A stretch of DNA of 64,000 nucleotides from Helicobacter sp. MIT 05-5293 (lineage in GTDB: Bacteria; Campylobacterota; Campylobacteria; Campylobacterales; Helicobacteraceae), in contig NZ_JROZ02000001.1 of the NCBI RefSeq assembly GCF_000765665.2, forward strand, positions 372,001-436,000. Reading direction: 5' to 3'. Under the pieces are notes generated by a model. The model saw only the letters and a program-made list of their open reading frames with translations. It was not told the DNA's origin and did not search any database. Made by a program: the position numbers and the translations under genes. Below, piece after piece: positions 37,452 through 45,277 of the stretch. Positions within the stretch are counted from its first letter, which is position 1, and every line of letters starts with the position of its first letter.

Positions 37452-38357
37452 ATGCGTTCTGGGGATAGTCGTCTTATATTAATGATAACTGACCAAAATG
37501 GGTCAAGGTATTTAAATGTCCATGCGATATTTAAGCAAGTCAGTCTGTATGTGGTTGTTTTTATCGTTACTTTGGTGATTTTTGGGATTGTTTCAATCAA
37601 AACTTTAGGGGCAGAGATTCGCAAAATGTCTGTTTTAAATGAAATGATTGCGAAAAAATATGAAAGAATGCTTGCAAAAAATGAAGCACTAAACGAACAG
37701 ATTGAGCAAAGGATTGAAGAAATCTCTCAAGTCGATGATCGTGTAGGTGATTTGGAACATATTATTGGTGTTACATTAGATAACCATGAATTGGAGAGAG
37801 AAGAGTCAAGCCTTGAACATCGTATTGATGTCGCATCACTTACAGGTACTCAAAGGGCTTTTGTAATGAAATTTGTCCCTAATGGTTATCCAATGAAACG
37901 TTATAATCGCATCTCTGCTGATTATGGCTACCGTGTGCATCCGCTTTTCTTTACAAGACATCTCCATACGGGCGTTGATTTTGCTACCGAGATAGGGACA
38001 CCTGTATATGCGACTGCTGATGGTGTCGTCAATGCAGCAGGTTTTTCTACAGGGGGATATGGAAATTTAGTAAAAGTCGATCATTCATTAGGTTTTATGA
38101 CTTACTATGCGCATCTTAACAAGATTGTTGTTAAAAAGGGTATGTTTGTTAAGCGTGGGCAGCTTATCGCTTATAGTGGAAATACGGGTCAAAGCACAGG
38201 ACCTCATTTGCATTATGAAGTAAGATTTTTGGGTAATGTCATCAATCCAAAAAACTTTATGGAATGGACGATGAGTGATTTTGATTCAATCTTTACAAAA
38301 GAAAGGAGTATAGCATGGCAATCTTTGTTAGCGACAATAAACAGTTTGATGGAGTAA
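37452..38357 (+). CDS. csd1: Cell-shape peptidoglycan endopeptidase Csd1
   Basis: This is 301 residues from the ATG at 37452 (a GTG at 37449 is in frame). A membrane segment at about 33-50 is followed by a coiled coil to about 105 and an M23 endopeptidase domain. All zinc ligands are present: His172 and Asp176 (HTGVD), His221, and His252/His254 (HLHYE). Csd1 trims peptidoglycan cross-links, giving Helicobacter its helical form, together with Csd2 and CcmA. The 3' end overlaps ccmA by 43 bases, so the order is tightly fixed. Confidence 0.93.
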   Translation: MRSGDSRLILMITDQNGSRYLNVHAIFKQVSLYVVVFIVTLVIFGIVSIKTLGAEIRKMSVLNEMIAKKYERMLAKNEALNEQIEQRIEEISQVDDRVGDLEHIIGVTLDNHELEREESSLEHRIDVASLTGTQRAFVMKFVPNGYPMKRYNRISADYGYRVHPLFFTRHLHTGVDFATEIGTPVYATADGVVNAAGFSTGGYGNLVKVDHSLGFMTYYAHLNKIVVKKGMFVKRGQLIAYSGNTGQSTGPHLHYEVRFLGNVINPKNFMEWTMSDFDSIFTKERSIAWQSLLATINSLME

Positions 38358-38740
38358 ATTCTTCAGGAGGTGCTGCGACAATCATCGCACAAGGCACAAG
38401 AATCAAGGGCGAGATTAACACAGATTGTCGTCTTCACATTGATGGGGAATTTGAGGGTAATATTAATTCTAAAGATACCGTGATGATAGGTAAAAGCGGC
38501 ATAGTGCGTGGTGAGATTCAGACAAATTCTTTGATTGTTAGCGGTCGTTTTGTAGGAAATATCTCATCAAGTATTTTAGAAATCAAACCTCAAGGAAGAG
38601 TTGAAGGAACGGTAGCAACAAATGAATTTGTGATTGAGCGCAAAGGTCTCTTTGTCGGTGAAAGCAAAATCAAAGATTCTAAGAATAAAGTAGAAAAAGT
38701 TGATGTTGGCAGTTTAGATCTCTCAAAAAAAGATAAATAA
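38315..38740 (+). CDS. ccmA: Bactofilin CcmA
   Basis: This is a 141-residue bactofilin: a core of short beta-helix repeats from AQGTRIKGEINTDC through HIDGEFEGNI, MIGKSGIVRGEI and IKPQGRVEGTV, with short tails. It forms a cytoplasmic filament on the inner membrane and is required for cell curvature in H. pylori, where it acts with Csd1/2. AGGAG lies 7 bases before the ATG, inside csd1. The stop is 18 bases before mfd. Confidence 0.93.
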   Translation: MAIFVSDNKQFDGVNSSGGAATIIAQGTRIKGEINTDCRLHIDGEFEGNINSKDTVMIGKSGIVRGEIQTNSLIVSGRFVGNISSSILEIKPQGRVEGTVATNEFVIERKGLFVGESKIKDSKNKVEKVDVGSLDLSKKDK

Positions 38741-38758
38741 TATCCGCGAGAAAAGCAC

Positions 38759-41700
38759 TTGATACAATCTTGTTTGTATAGGCTTTTCAAGCAAGGTGGC
38801 TTTCCTTACGAGCTTATCTTGACAAAAGATTCTAAAGAAGCTCAAGATGCTTATGAGGTTTTAAAGCTCTTTGATGAGTTTAAGCCTTTTTTATTATCGG
38901 AGCTTCGGTTTCATTATGGCGATGATTTGCGCTCGTTTCGTGAAGAGTTTTTATCTTCGCTTGATGTTTTGCGTTCATTTTATCGTTCTTCTTCTCCTAA
39001 GGTGCTTGTCGCTCCTATTTCGAGCGTTTTATATCCTTTACCTAAAGATCAGATTCTGCAAAGTTTTGTCTTAAAACATTCTCAATCTATCTCTTATCAT
39101 TCTTTTAAAGATCGGATTCTGCAATATGGTTATGAATGCGTGGAGGTTGTGGAGCTAGAGGGAGAGGTAAGTTTTCGTGGAGATATTGTAGATATTTTTA
39201 TGCCAAATGCTCCAATGCCGCATCGTATCGTGTTTTTTGATGATGAGGTAGAGAGCATTCGTGTGTTTGATACGCAAACACAAATGAGCAACCCCGCAGA
39301 ATTGCAAGAAATCGAGATTATACCCGCACTTTTTGCTCTTGATGCACAAGAAAGCAGTCGGCTAGAGAATGAGATTCAAGAAAGTGATTTTGAGGGATTT
39401 GATAAAAATATTGCATCTTTTGGTTTTTGGCTTTTGGGCGATAAGGCAGCATTTTTGACTTCTTTTTTAAAACCCTTGCTAACCTTGCAAGCAAAGGAAG
39501 AAGCGCAAGAAATTTATAGTCTTAGCACAATGGAAAATGCCCTAAGTCTTGAGACTATCTTGCAATTTGATGTGTGTGAAAGGCAGGAAGGATATGAGGA
39601 TATTGTCTTTCAACGCGCAAATTTGCTTTCAATGATAAGTGTGCATCATCAGCGACACATTACAATTCTTAGTCATAATGGGATTGCCCTTAAAGATTTG
39701 CAGATTGACACACATAAAGTCAATATCAAAATATGCGATAGCGTAGTGAATCTGATTACTCCCGATGAATTGATTGTCTCGCTTAACACCCTAAACACAA
39801 AGCACAAACACAAAAAACCCAAATTGAAACTCAATGAAATTGCATTGGGAGAATATGTCGTGCATATTGATTATGGTGTAGGAGTATTTGAGGGTATCAA
39901 GCAGACAAGTGTCGCAGGAGTTGTGAGAGACTTTATCCAAATCGCCTATCAAGGAGAAGACAAGCTTTTGCTCCCAGTTGAAAATCTCAATATGATTGAT
40001 CGTTATGTGGCAGATTCTGGATATTTGCCAATGATTGATCGATTGGGCAAGGGTAGTTTTGCAAAACTCAAACAAAAAGTTCGCACAAAGCTTTTAGAAA
40101 TCGCACAAGGCATCATTGAGCTTGCGGCTAAACGCAATTTGCTTGAGGGGATTAAGATTGATACGAATGACCCCAAACTTCCGAATTTTCAAAATGCTTG
40201 TGATTTTGTGCTGACAGCCGATCAGCAGCGTAGTATTGAAGAGATTTTTGCTGATTTACATTCAGGAAAAGTGATGGATCGTCTGTTAAGCGGTGATGTG
40301 GGCTTTGGGAAAACAGAAGTAGCGATGAATGCGATTTATGCGACTTATCTTTCGGGCTATCAATCTGCTATGATTGTGCCTACTACACTTTTGGCTTCAC
40401 AACATTTTCATTCACTTAAGCAACGTTTAGAATCTTTTGGTGTCAAGGTGGCGCGATGCGATAGATTCTTAAGCACAAAAGAAAAGAAATCCTTGCAGGA
40501 ATTGCTCAAAGCTGGCGACATTGATGTCGTTGTAGGGACGCATATACTTTTTGGTATGGAATTTAATGCGCTAGGATTGATTGTTGTTGATGAAGAGCAT
40601 AAATTTGGCGTCAAACAAAAAGAAAAGATTAAAGAGCTTTGCGCCCACACGCACTTGCTTTCAATGAGTGCGACACCAATCCCGCGAACACTTAATATGG
40701 CACTTTCTCAAATCAAATCCATGAGTTCTTTGCGCACACCACCAATAGACAGAATCCCCGTGCGCACTTTAGTCAAAGTCAGCACAGATGCTTTGCTCAA
40801 GGAAGTGATTTTGCGTGAAATTCGTAGAGGCGGACAGGTCTTTTATATTCATAACAATATCGCAAGTATTCAAAAGAAAAAAGATGAGATTCTAAGGCTC
40901 TTGCCACATTTAAAAATCGCCATTTTGCACTCTCAAATCGATAATGCCGAAAGTGAAAGCATTATGATTGATTTTGCTAATAATGCTTACAATTTGCTGC
41001 TTTGCACAAGCATTGTTGAATCGGGCATTCATCTCCCTAATGCCAACACAATCATTGTAGCAGGTTCAGACAGATTCGGTATTGCAGATTTGCACCAATT
41101 GCGGGGACGAGTAGGGCGCAGTAATAAAGAGGGATTTTGTTATTTTTTGGTGGAAAATATGGATTCTATCACGCCAGAGGCAAAAAAGAGGCTTATGGCG
41201 TTAGAGAAAAATTCTTATCTAGGAAGTGGTGAGAATCTAGCATATTATGATTTAGAGATTCGTGGTGGTGGGAATCTGCTTGGTGAAGCACAAAGCGGAC
41301 ATATCAAAAATATTGGCTATGGTTTGTATTTGCGAATGCTTGAAGAGTGTATTAATTATTTGAGCGGAAAAGGCAACATACAGAAGACGCAGTGCGATTT
41401 GAAACTAAATCTCAATGCTTATCTCAATCCAGAGCTTATACCCAGTGATCAGTTGCGTTTGGAGCTTTATCGTAGGCTATCACTTTGCAAGGAGTTGAGC
41501 GAGGTTTCTGATATTGAATCTGAAATTTTTGATCGCTTTGGCAAACTTGACCCAACGAGTTTAGCGTTTATGGAGTTGATACGCATTAAAGTATTGGCAA
41601 ATGCTTTAGGATTAAAGCAGCTTAGTCAATATGGTCAAAATATTACGATTACCTATGAAGATATGACTAAAGAAAGTCTTTATGCACCCAGCAAGGATTG

Positions 41701-41788
41701 GGACGATGTGATGAATACGATTATGGTATTTTTGCGTCAAAAATCTAAGGAGGTAACTCATGGCTTGTCGAGTATGTCAAAGGCTTAA
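38759..41788 (+). CDS. mfd: Transcription-repair coupling factor
   Basis: This is a 1009-residue SF2 translocase that removes stalled RNA polymerase and recruits UvrA to DNA lesions. It starts at a TTG (38759, MIQSCLYRLF), since no ATG precedes the UvrB-like N-terminal domain. The CarD-like polymerase-interaction domain is near 355-420 (GEYVVHIDYGVGVFEGI). Helicase motifs are visible: GDVGFGKTEVA (Walker A), DEEHKFG (Walker B), SMSATPIPRTL and the QLRGRVGRS motif VI. The C-terminal domain follows. GAGAAAAG may be its ribosome site. It follows ccmA as in H. pylori. Confidence 0.95.
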   Translation: MIQSCLYRLFKQGGFPYELILTKDSKEAQDAYEVLKLFDEFKPFLLSELRFHYGDDLRSFREEFLSSLDVLRSFYRSSSPKVLVAPISSVLYPLPKDQILQSFVLKHSQSISYHSFKDRILQYGYECVEVVELEGEVSFRGDIVDIFMPNAPMPHRIVFFDDEVESIRVFDTQTQMSNPAELQEIEIIPALFALDAQESSRLENEIQESDFEGFDKNIASFGFWLLGDKAAFLTSFLKPLLTLQAKEEAQEIYSLSTMENALSLETILQFDVCERQEGYEDIVFQRANLLSMISVHHQRHITILSHNGIALKDLQIDTHKVNIKICDSVVNLITPDELIVSLNTLNTKHKHKKPKLKLNEIALGEYVVHIDYGVGVFEGIKQTSVAGVVRDFIQIAYQGEDKLLLPVENLNMIDRYVADSGYLPMIDRLGKGSFAKLKQKVRTKLLEIAQGIIELAAKRNLLEGIKIDTNDPKLPNFQNACDFVLTADQQRSIEEIFADLHSGKVMDRLLSGDVGFGKTEVAMNAIYATYLSGYQSAMIVPTTLLASQHFHSLKQRLESFGVKVARCDRFLSTKEKKSLQELLKAGDIDVVVGTHILFGMEFNALGLIVVDEEHKFGVKQKEKIKELCAHTHLLSMSATPIPRTLNMALSQIKSMSSLRTPPIDRIPVRTLVKVSTDALLKEVILREIRRGGQVFYIHNNIASIQKKKDEILRLLPHLKIAILHSQIDNAESESIMIDFANNAYNLLLCTSIVESGIHLPNANTIIVAGSDRFGIADLHQLRGRVGRSNKEGFCYFLVENMDSITPEAKKRLMALEKNSYLGSGENLAYYDLEIRGGGNLLGEAQSGHIKNIGYGLYLRMLEECINYLSGKGNIQKTQCDLKLNLNAYLNPELIPSDQLRLELYRRLSLCKELSEVSDIESEIFDRFGKLDPTSLAFMELIRIKVLANALGLKQLSQYGQNITITYEDMTKESLYAPSKDWDDVMNTIMVFLRQKSKEVTHGLSSMSKA

Positions 41789-41978
41789 AAACCTTCGTGC
41801 AATTGATGTCATTCTGATTTTATTCATTTGTGTGGTGATGTATGTTGCTAATCATTTTCAAATGAAGCAATACAGGCAAGAAAAGCAAGAGACACTGAAA
41901 GAATTTGAACGATTACAAAGAGAATGCCATTTTGAGCAAAAGACAGAATCCTGCAAGAAACTTGAGAATTTTAAATGA
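41760..41978 (+). CDS. Small single-pass membrane protein
   Basis: This 72-residue protein is recognised by a basic cysteine-containing start (MACRVCQRLKNLRAIDV), a membrane segment (ILILFICVVMYVANHF, about 18-33) and a charged helical C-terminus (QEKQETLKEFERLQREC). It overlaps the end of mfd by 29 bases, with AAGGAGG six bases before the ATG, a near-perfect site inside mfd. That supports it as real. Family and function unknown. The cytoplasmic cysteine pair and the periplasmic or cytosolic coiled tail give no clear hint. Confidence 0.65.
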   Translation: MACRVCQRLKNLRAIDVILILFICVVMYVANHFQMKQYRQEKQETLKEFERLQRECHFEQKTESCKKLENFK

Positions 41979-41997
41979 TGAGTGATAAAGCTTAATA

Positions 41998-42819
41998 TCA
42001 AAACATTGAGGAAGATTCTAAAAGTTCTAGTTCAGATTGTGAGAATCCAGCCTGCAGACGCGCTTGATGATTGAGGATTCTTGGTATAGGGTGAAATGCA
42101 CTGAATCGTTTGAGGATAGCGATAAAGTCTTGTGGTGTTGTGTTTTGGCTTGAAAATCGCCACCAATAATCCCCCTTTTTGACATGGCTAATCTCATCAT
42201 TCAAGATGATGTCTAGGGATTTGAGAATCTCATCACACAAAGGGTGGTCATAAAGCTTGATTTTTTGTGTAACAAAGGGATTTGCATCAAGTCCATTTGC
42301 TTCCATACCACGATGAAGTAATGCCATGCGGTCTTTGAGATTTTCACTCGCACATTGTGCGTCAAAGAGATTAGAATGCACAGGAAAATCCCCATAGTCA
42401 AAGCCCAAATGCTGCATTGAATCTAAAAGCAATGAAAAATGAAGTGATTCTTCAAAGGCGACTTCTAGCCAATCTTGATAGAATCCAAAGGGGAGATTCC
42501 GAAATCGATACAAGGCATCAAGTGCAAGATCAATCGCGCTGTATTCAATATGCACGATTGAATGCAAGACTTTTGCAAGGGATTGTTCGCTTTGTATATG
42601 CTTAGGGCGGCGGATTTTTGTCGGATGTGTGATATGGCAAAAATGTGCGTAAGAAGGGCGTGTGAGGGAGTGGATTTTTGATTGAGAAGATTCAAAGATT
42701 CTGTGTGGGTCTGATTGAAAAATTGATTTGCTCATATCACGCAATTTCGCAATCCCATTAAGTTTGAGCGCGGGTGATGGGGCATTTATCGTCTCAAAAA
42801 GAAGCTCAAAAAATGTCAT
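41998..42819 (-). CDS. DUF455 ferritin-like protein
   Basis: This is 273 residues from the ATG at 42819 (MTFFELLFETINAPSPALKL); the frame is open further upstream, but that part lies in the MFS gene. It shows the four-helix diiron pattern of the DUF455 group: HIEYSAIDLALDALYRF, FEESLHFSLLLD, MEANGLDANP and LNDEISHVKKGDYWW supply Glu and ExxH ligands. The function is unproven; related proteins include tRNA-modifying or oxidase-type ferritin-like enzymes. The start overlaps the stop of the MFS gene (TAATG). Confidence 0.8.
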   Translation of the reverse strand: MTFFELLFETINAPSPALKLNGIAKLRDMSKSIFQSDPHRIFESSQSKIHSLTRPSYAHFCHITHPTKIRRPKHIQSEQSLAKVLHSIVHIEYSAIDLALDALYRFRNLPFGFYQDWLEVAFEESLHFSLLLDSMQHLGFDYGDFPVHSNLFDAQCASENLKDRMALLHRGMEANGLDANPFVTQKIKLYDHPLCDEILKSLDIILNDEISHVKKGDYWWRFSSQNTTPQDFIAILKRFSAFHPIPRILNHQARLQAGFSQSELELLESSSMF

Positions 42820-43952
42820 TATTTTTTCGTGCCTATATAGAAAATAATTGAAGTGAGACACAACAAAACAGCAAGAAAAATAACAAGGGCATTCCACCCT
42901 AAAATACTAAAAATAAAAGATGACAGATACGAACCTAAAGCACCACCTGTGTAATAAAAAGTCAGATACAAGCCACTTAGCACACCCTTATGAGAAGCAC
43001 TTAGGGAGCTATTGAAGGCATTAAGCACAGAATGAGCAATAAAAGAACCCATACACATTACAAACATACCGATATACAGCCAAGCTAAGTTTTCAATCAA
43101 GAATCCACACAAACCTAAAGCAAAAAGATTGAGGCTAAGAGTAATCGTTTTTTCCCTACCCCCGATGATTTTTGTGATAAATCCGGCAAGTAAAGAAACG
43201 ACAATCCCGATGCTGTAACCCAAATAAAGCCGACCTATTTGGTTTTGTGAAATATCTGGGAACATATCTCTAGCGTGGAAAGGGAGTGTGTTAAGAATAG
43301 CTTGAAAGCTAAAAAACATCACAAACACACTACCAAGAATAATGAGCGATTTTTTGTTTGTCAAGAAAGGCAACATTTGAGAGAAGAGAATCTTTGAGAG
43401 GTGATGAGGGGCAGAGACAATCCATATCATTGCCACAAGTCCGCCGATAATTAATGATATGCCTAGCACTATAAAGCATGTCTCCCACGAGAAAATTTCC
43501 GTGAGCCATGCACCTCCCATTCGTCCAATCAATCCGCCAGCAATCGTAGAGGCAATATAGACACTCACATTAAATTGTAAAGAGTGCGTTTGTATGCGTG
43601 TAAGGATCGTTAAAAGTGTGGTAAGAATTGCCGGAAAGAATAGCGATTGCACAAATCTCAAAATTAAAAATAATTCGAAATTATGACACCAAGTCAAGAG
43701 AATCTGAAAGATTCCTGCAATAAATAAAGAGAAACTTAGGATTATTTTAGGCTGGTGATTCTCTAAAAAATACCCATAAAAGAGCGGGGCAAAAGCCATA
43801 GGCAAAAGTGTGATAGAAATAATGAGCGAGGCATTATGTGCGGAAGTCTGAAATTCAGAAGCTAAAAGTGGCAAAAGCGGTTGAGGAATATAAACACTTG
43901 AAAGTGTTACGATGGCAATATAGACAATCCCTATAATCGCTTTTGCGCCCAT
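42819..43952 (-). CDS. Major facilitator superfamily transporter
   Basis: This 377-residue protein has about twelve membrane segments. The start VYIPQPLLPLLASEFQ followed by LIISITLLPMAFAPLFYGYFLE fits the drug-exporter-like branch of MFS. The glycine-rich segment LIGRMGGAWLTEIFSW is in the middle. Substrate unknown; export of drugs or sugars is the common role for the YnfM/AraJ group. It lies 19 bases after pgk, and its stop overlaps the DUF455 gene. Confidence 0.8.
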   Translation of the reverse strand: MGAKAIIGIVYIAIVTLSSVYIPQPLLPLLASEFQTSAHNASLIISITLLPMAFAPLFYGYFLENHQPKIILSFSLFIAGIFQILLTWCHNFELFLILRFVQSLFFPAILTTLLTILTRIQTHSLQFNVSVYIASTIAGGLIGRMGGAWLTEIFSWETCFIVLGISLIIGGLVAMIWIVSAPHHLSKILFSQMLPFLTNKKSLIILGSVFVMFFSFQAILNTLPFHARDMFPDISQNQIGRLYLGYSIGIVVSLLAGFITKIIGGREKTITLSLNLFALGLCGFLIENLAWLYIGMFVMCMGSFIAHSVLNAFNSSLSASHKGVLSGLYLTFYYTGGALGSYLSSFIFSILGWNALVIFLAVLLCLTSIIFYIGTKK

Positions 43953-43971
43953 GGATAGCTCCTTATGATGA

Positions 43972-45180
43972 TTATTTGCGTTCTAACACCTCAAATGCAG
44001 GCAAAATTTTACCCTCTAAGAGTTCGAGGCTTGCTCCACCACCTGTAGAGATAAAGCTCATATTGTCTCTTTCGCCTGCTTTATCGATCGCATCGGCTGT
44101 ATCACCACCACCAATCAAACTAAAAGCATAGGTATCACTGACAGCATGGGCGAGATTAAATGTGCCACGAGAGAATGCTCCAATTTCATAGATTCCCAAA
44201 GGTCCATTCCAAATAATCGTTTGAGAATCGCGCACGACTTCGCTAAAAAGCTTGCTTGTCGCAGGTCCCATATCGACAGCCATAAATCCTTCAGGTATAT
44301 CTTGAGCGGGCGTGATTTTGATATTTGCGTGTGTCTTAATATCATCTGTGCTGACAACATCGACAGGCAAGTAAATTTTTACCTTTTTTTCTTTGGCGTG
44401 TTCGAGAATCTTCCGTGCCTCATCGACAAGCTCATTTTCTACGAGTGATTTTTGCATATCAAACCCTAAAGCCTTGAGAAAAGTATTACTCATCGCCCCG
44501 CCGATAATGATTTTATCCACCACATCAAGAATATTATAAAGCAAGGCTAGTTTAGAGCTTACCTTGCTCCCACCGACAATGAGCAATACCGGCTTTAGGG
44601 GATTTGCCATTGCTTTAGCAAATGAATCAATCTCTTTTTTTAGTAGCAGTCCAGCCACGCGTTCTTTGGCATATTTGGCAATCCCATAAGTGCTAGAGTG
44701 CGCTCTGTGGCTTGTCCCAAAAGCATCATTGACATACACATCACATAAATCTGCAAGTTTGGAGGAAAGCTCATCACTATTTTTTTCCTCACCCTCATAG
44801 AATCTAATATTTTCAATGAGAATCACACCGCCATTGCCGATTTTATTTTGCATTTCGCTTACGCTTTCAATCGTTTCTGCAAATGCGACATCGCGTCCTA
44901 GTAATCGCTCAATTCGTTTCAATACATGCTTTAGTGAAAATTCCATTGAACGCGTTTTAGGGCGTCCCAAATGGCTAACTAATAAAATATTTTGCGCTTG
45001 ATTGTCGATGCAATAATTGATAGTAGGCAACGCTTCACGAATGCGCGTATCATCTGAAATATCAAAGTCTTCGTCCATAGGGACATTGAAATCGACACGG
45101 ATAAGAATCCTTTTGTCTCTCACATCAATATCTTTGATGCTTTTCGTATTTTTCATAAGCTCGATATTGCTTTCTTTCAT
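43972..45180 (-). CDS. pgk: Phosphoglycerate kinase
   Basis: This is 402 residues, full length, from an ATG with AAGGAG seven bases upstream. It reversibly transfers phosphate from 1,3-bisphosphoglycerate to ADP. Typical blocks: RILIRVDFNVPMDE at the start, VSHLGRPK, FGTSHRAHSSTYGIA, GGSKVSSKLALL, the MGPATSKLF region and SLIGGGDTADAI with STGGGASLELLEGK at the C-terminus, where nucleotide binds. In Helicobacter it most likely serves gluconeogenesis. It is divergent from hypF and first in its minus-strand unit. Confidence 0.97.
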   Translation of the reverse strand: MKESNIELMKNTKSIKDIDVRDKRILIRVDFNVPMDEDFDISDDTRIREALPTINYCIDNQAQNILLVSHLGRPKTRSMEFSLKHVLKRIERLLGRDVAFAETIESVSEMQNKIGNGGVILIENIRFYEGEEKNSDELSSKLADLCDVYVNDAFGTSHRAHSSTYGIAKYAKERVAGLLLKKEIDSFAKAMANPLKPVLLIVGGSKVSSKLALLYNILDVVDKIIIGGAMSNTFLKALGFDMQKSLVENELVDEARKILEHAKEKKVKIYLPVDVVSTDDIKTHANIKITPAQDIPEGFMAVDMGPATSKLFSEVVRDSQTIIWNGPLGIYEIGAFSRGTFNLAHAVSDTYAFSLIGGGDTADAIDKAGERDNMSFISTGGGASLELLEGKILPAFEVLERK

Positions 45181-45215
45181 TGACTACTCCTTTAGCGTTT
45201 AAAAAATTTTTAACT

Positions 45216-45224
45216 ATTTTAGCA
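45216..45224 (-). promoter_or_regulatory. Extended -10 promoter of pgk
   Basis: The minus strand reads TGCTAAAAT, an extended -10 box. Transcription would start near 45209 and give a leader of about 28 bases with a good ribosome site. It has the same TGC spacer as the divergent hypF box. Confidence 0.5.
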
Positions 45225-45261
45225 TACTTTTGGCTTACTTGCACGATAGTTTGGGGAGATA

Positions 45262-45270
45262 TGCTATACT
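45262..45270 (+). promoter_or_regulatory. Extended -10 promoter abutting hypF start
   Basis: TGCTATACT is an extended -10 box ending only seven bases before the hypF ATG (45278). Normal initiation 6-8 bases after the box would fall on or next to the ATG, giving a leaderless mRNA. TTGCAC at 45239-45244 is a possible but badly spaced (20 bases) -35 element. Confidence 0.5.
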
Positions 45271-45277
45271 TTAAGGT

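Noticed and set aside
42819-42897. Upstream extension of the DUF455 gene
   Set aside because: It is read from the MFS gene in another frame and is not family-like; the TAATG overlap at 42819 gives a normal coupled start.
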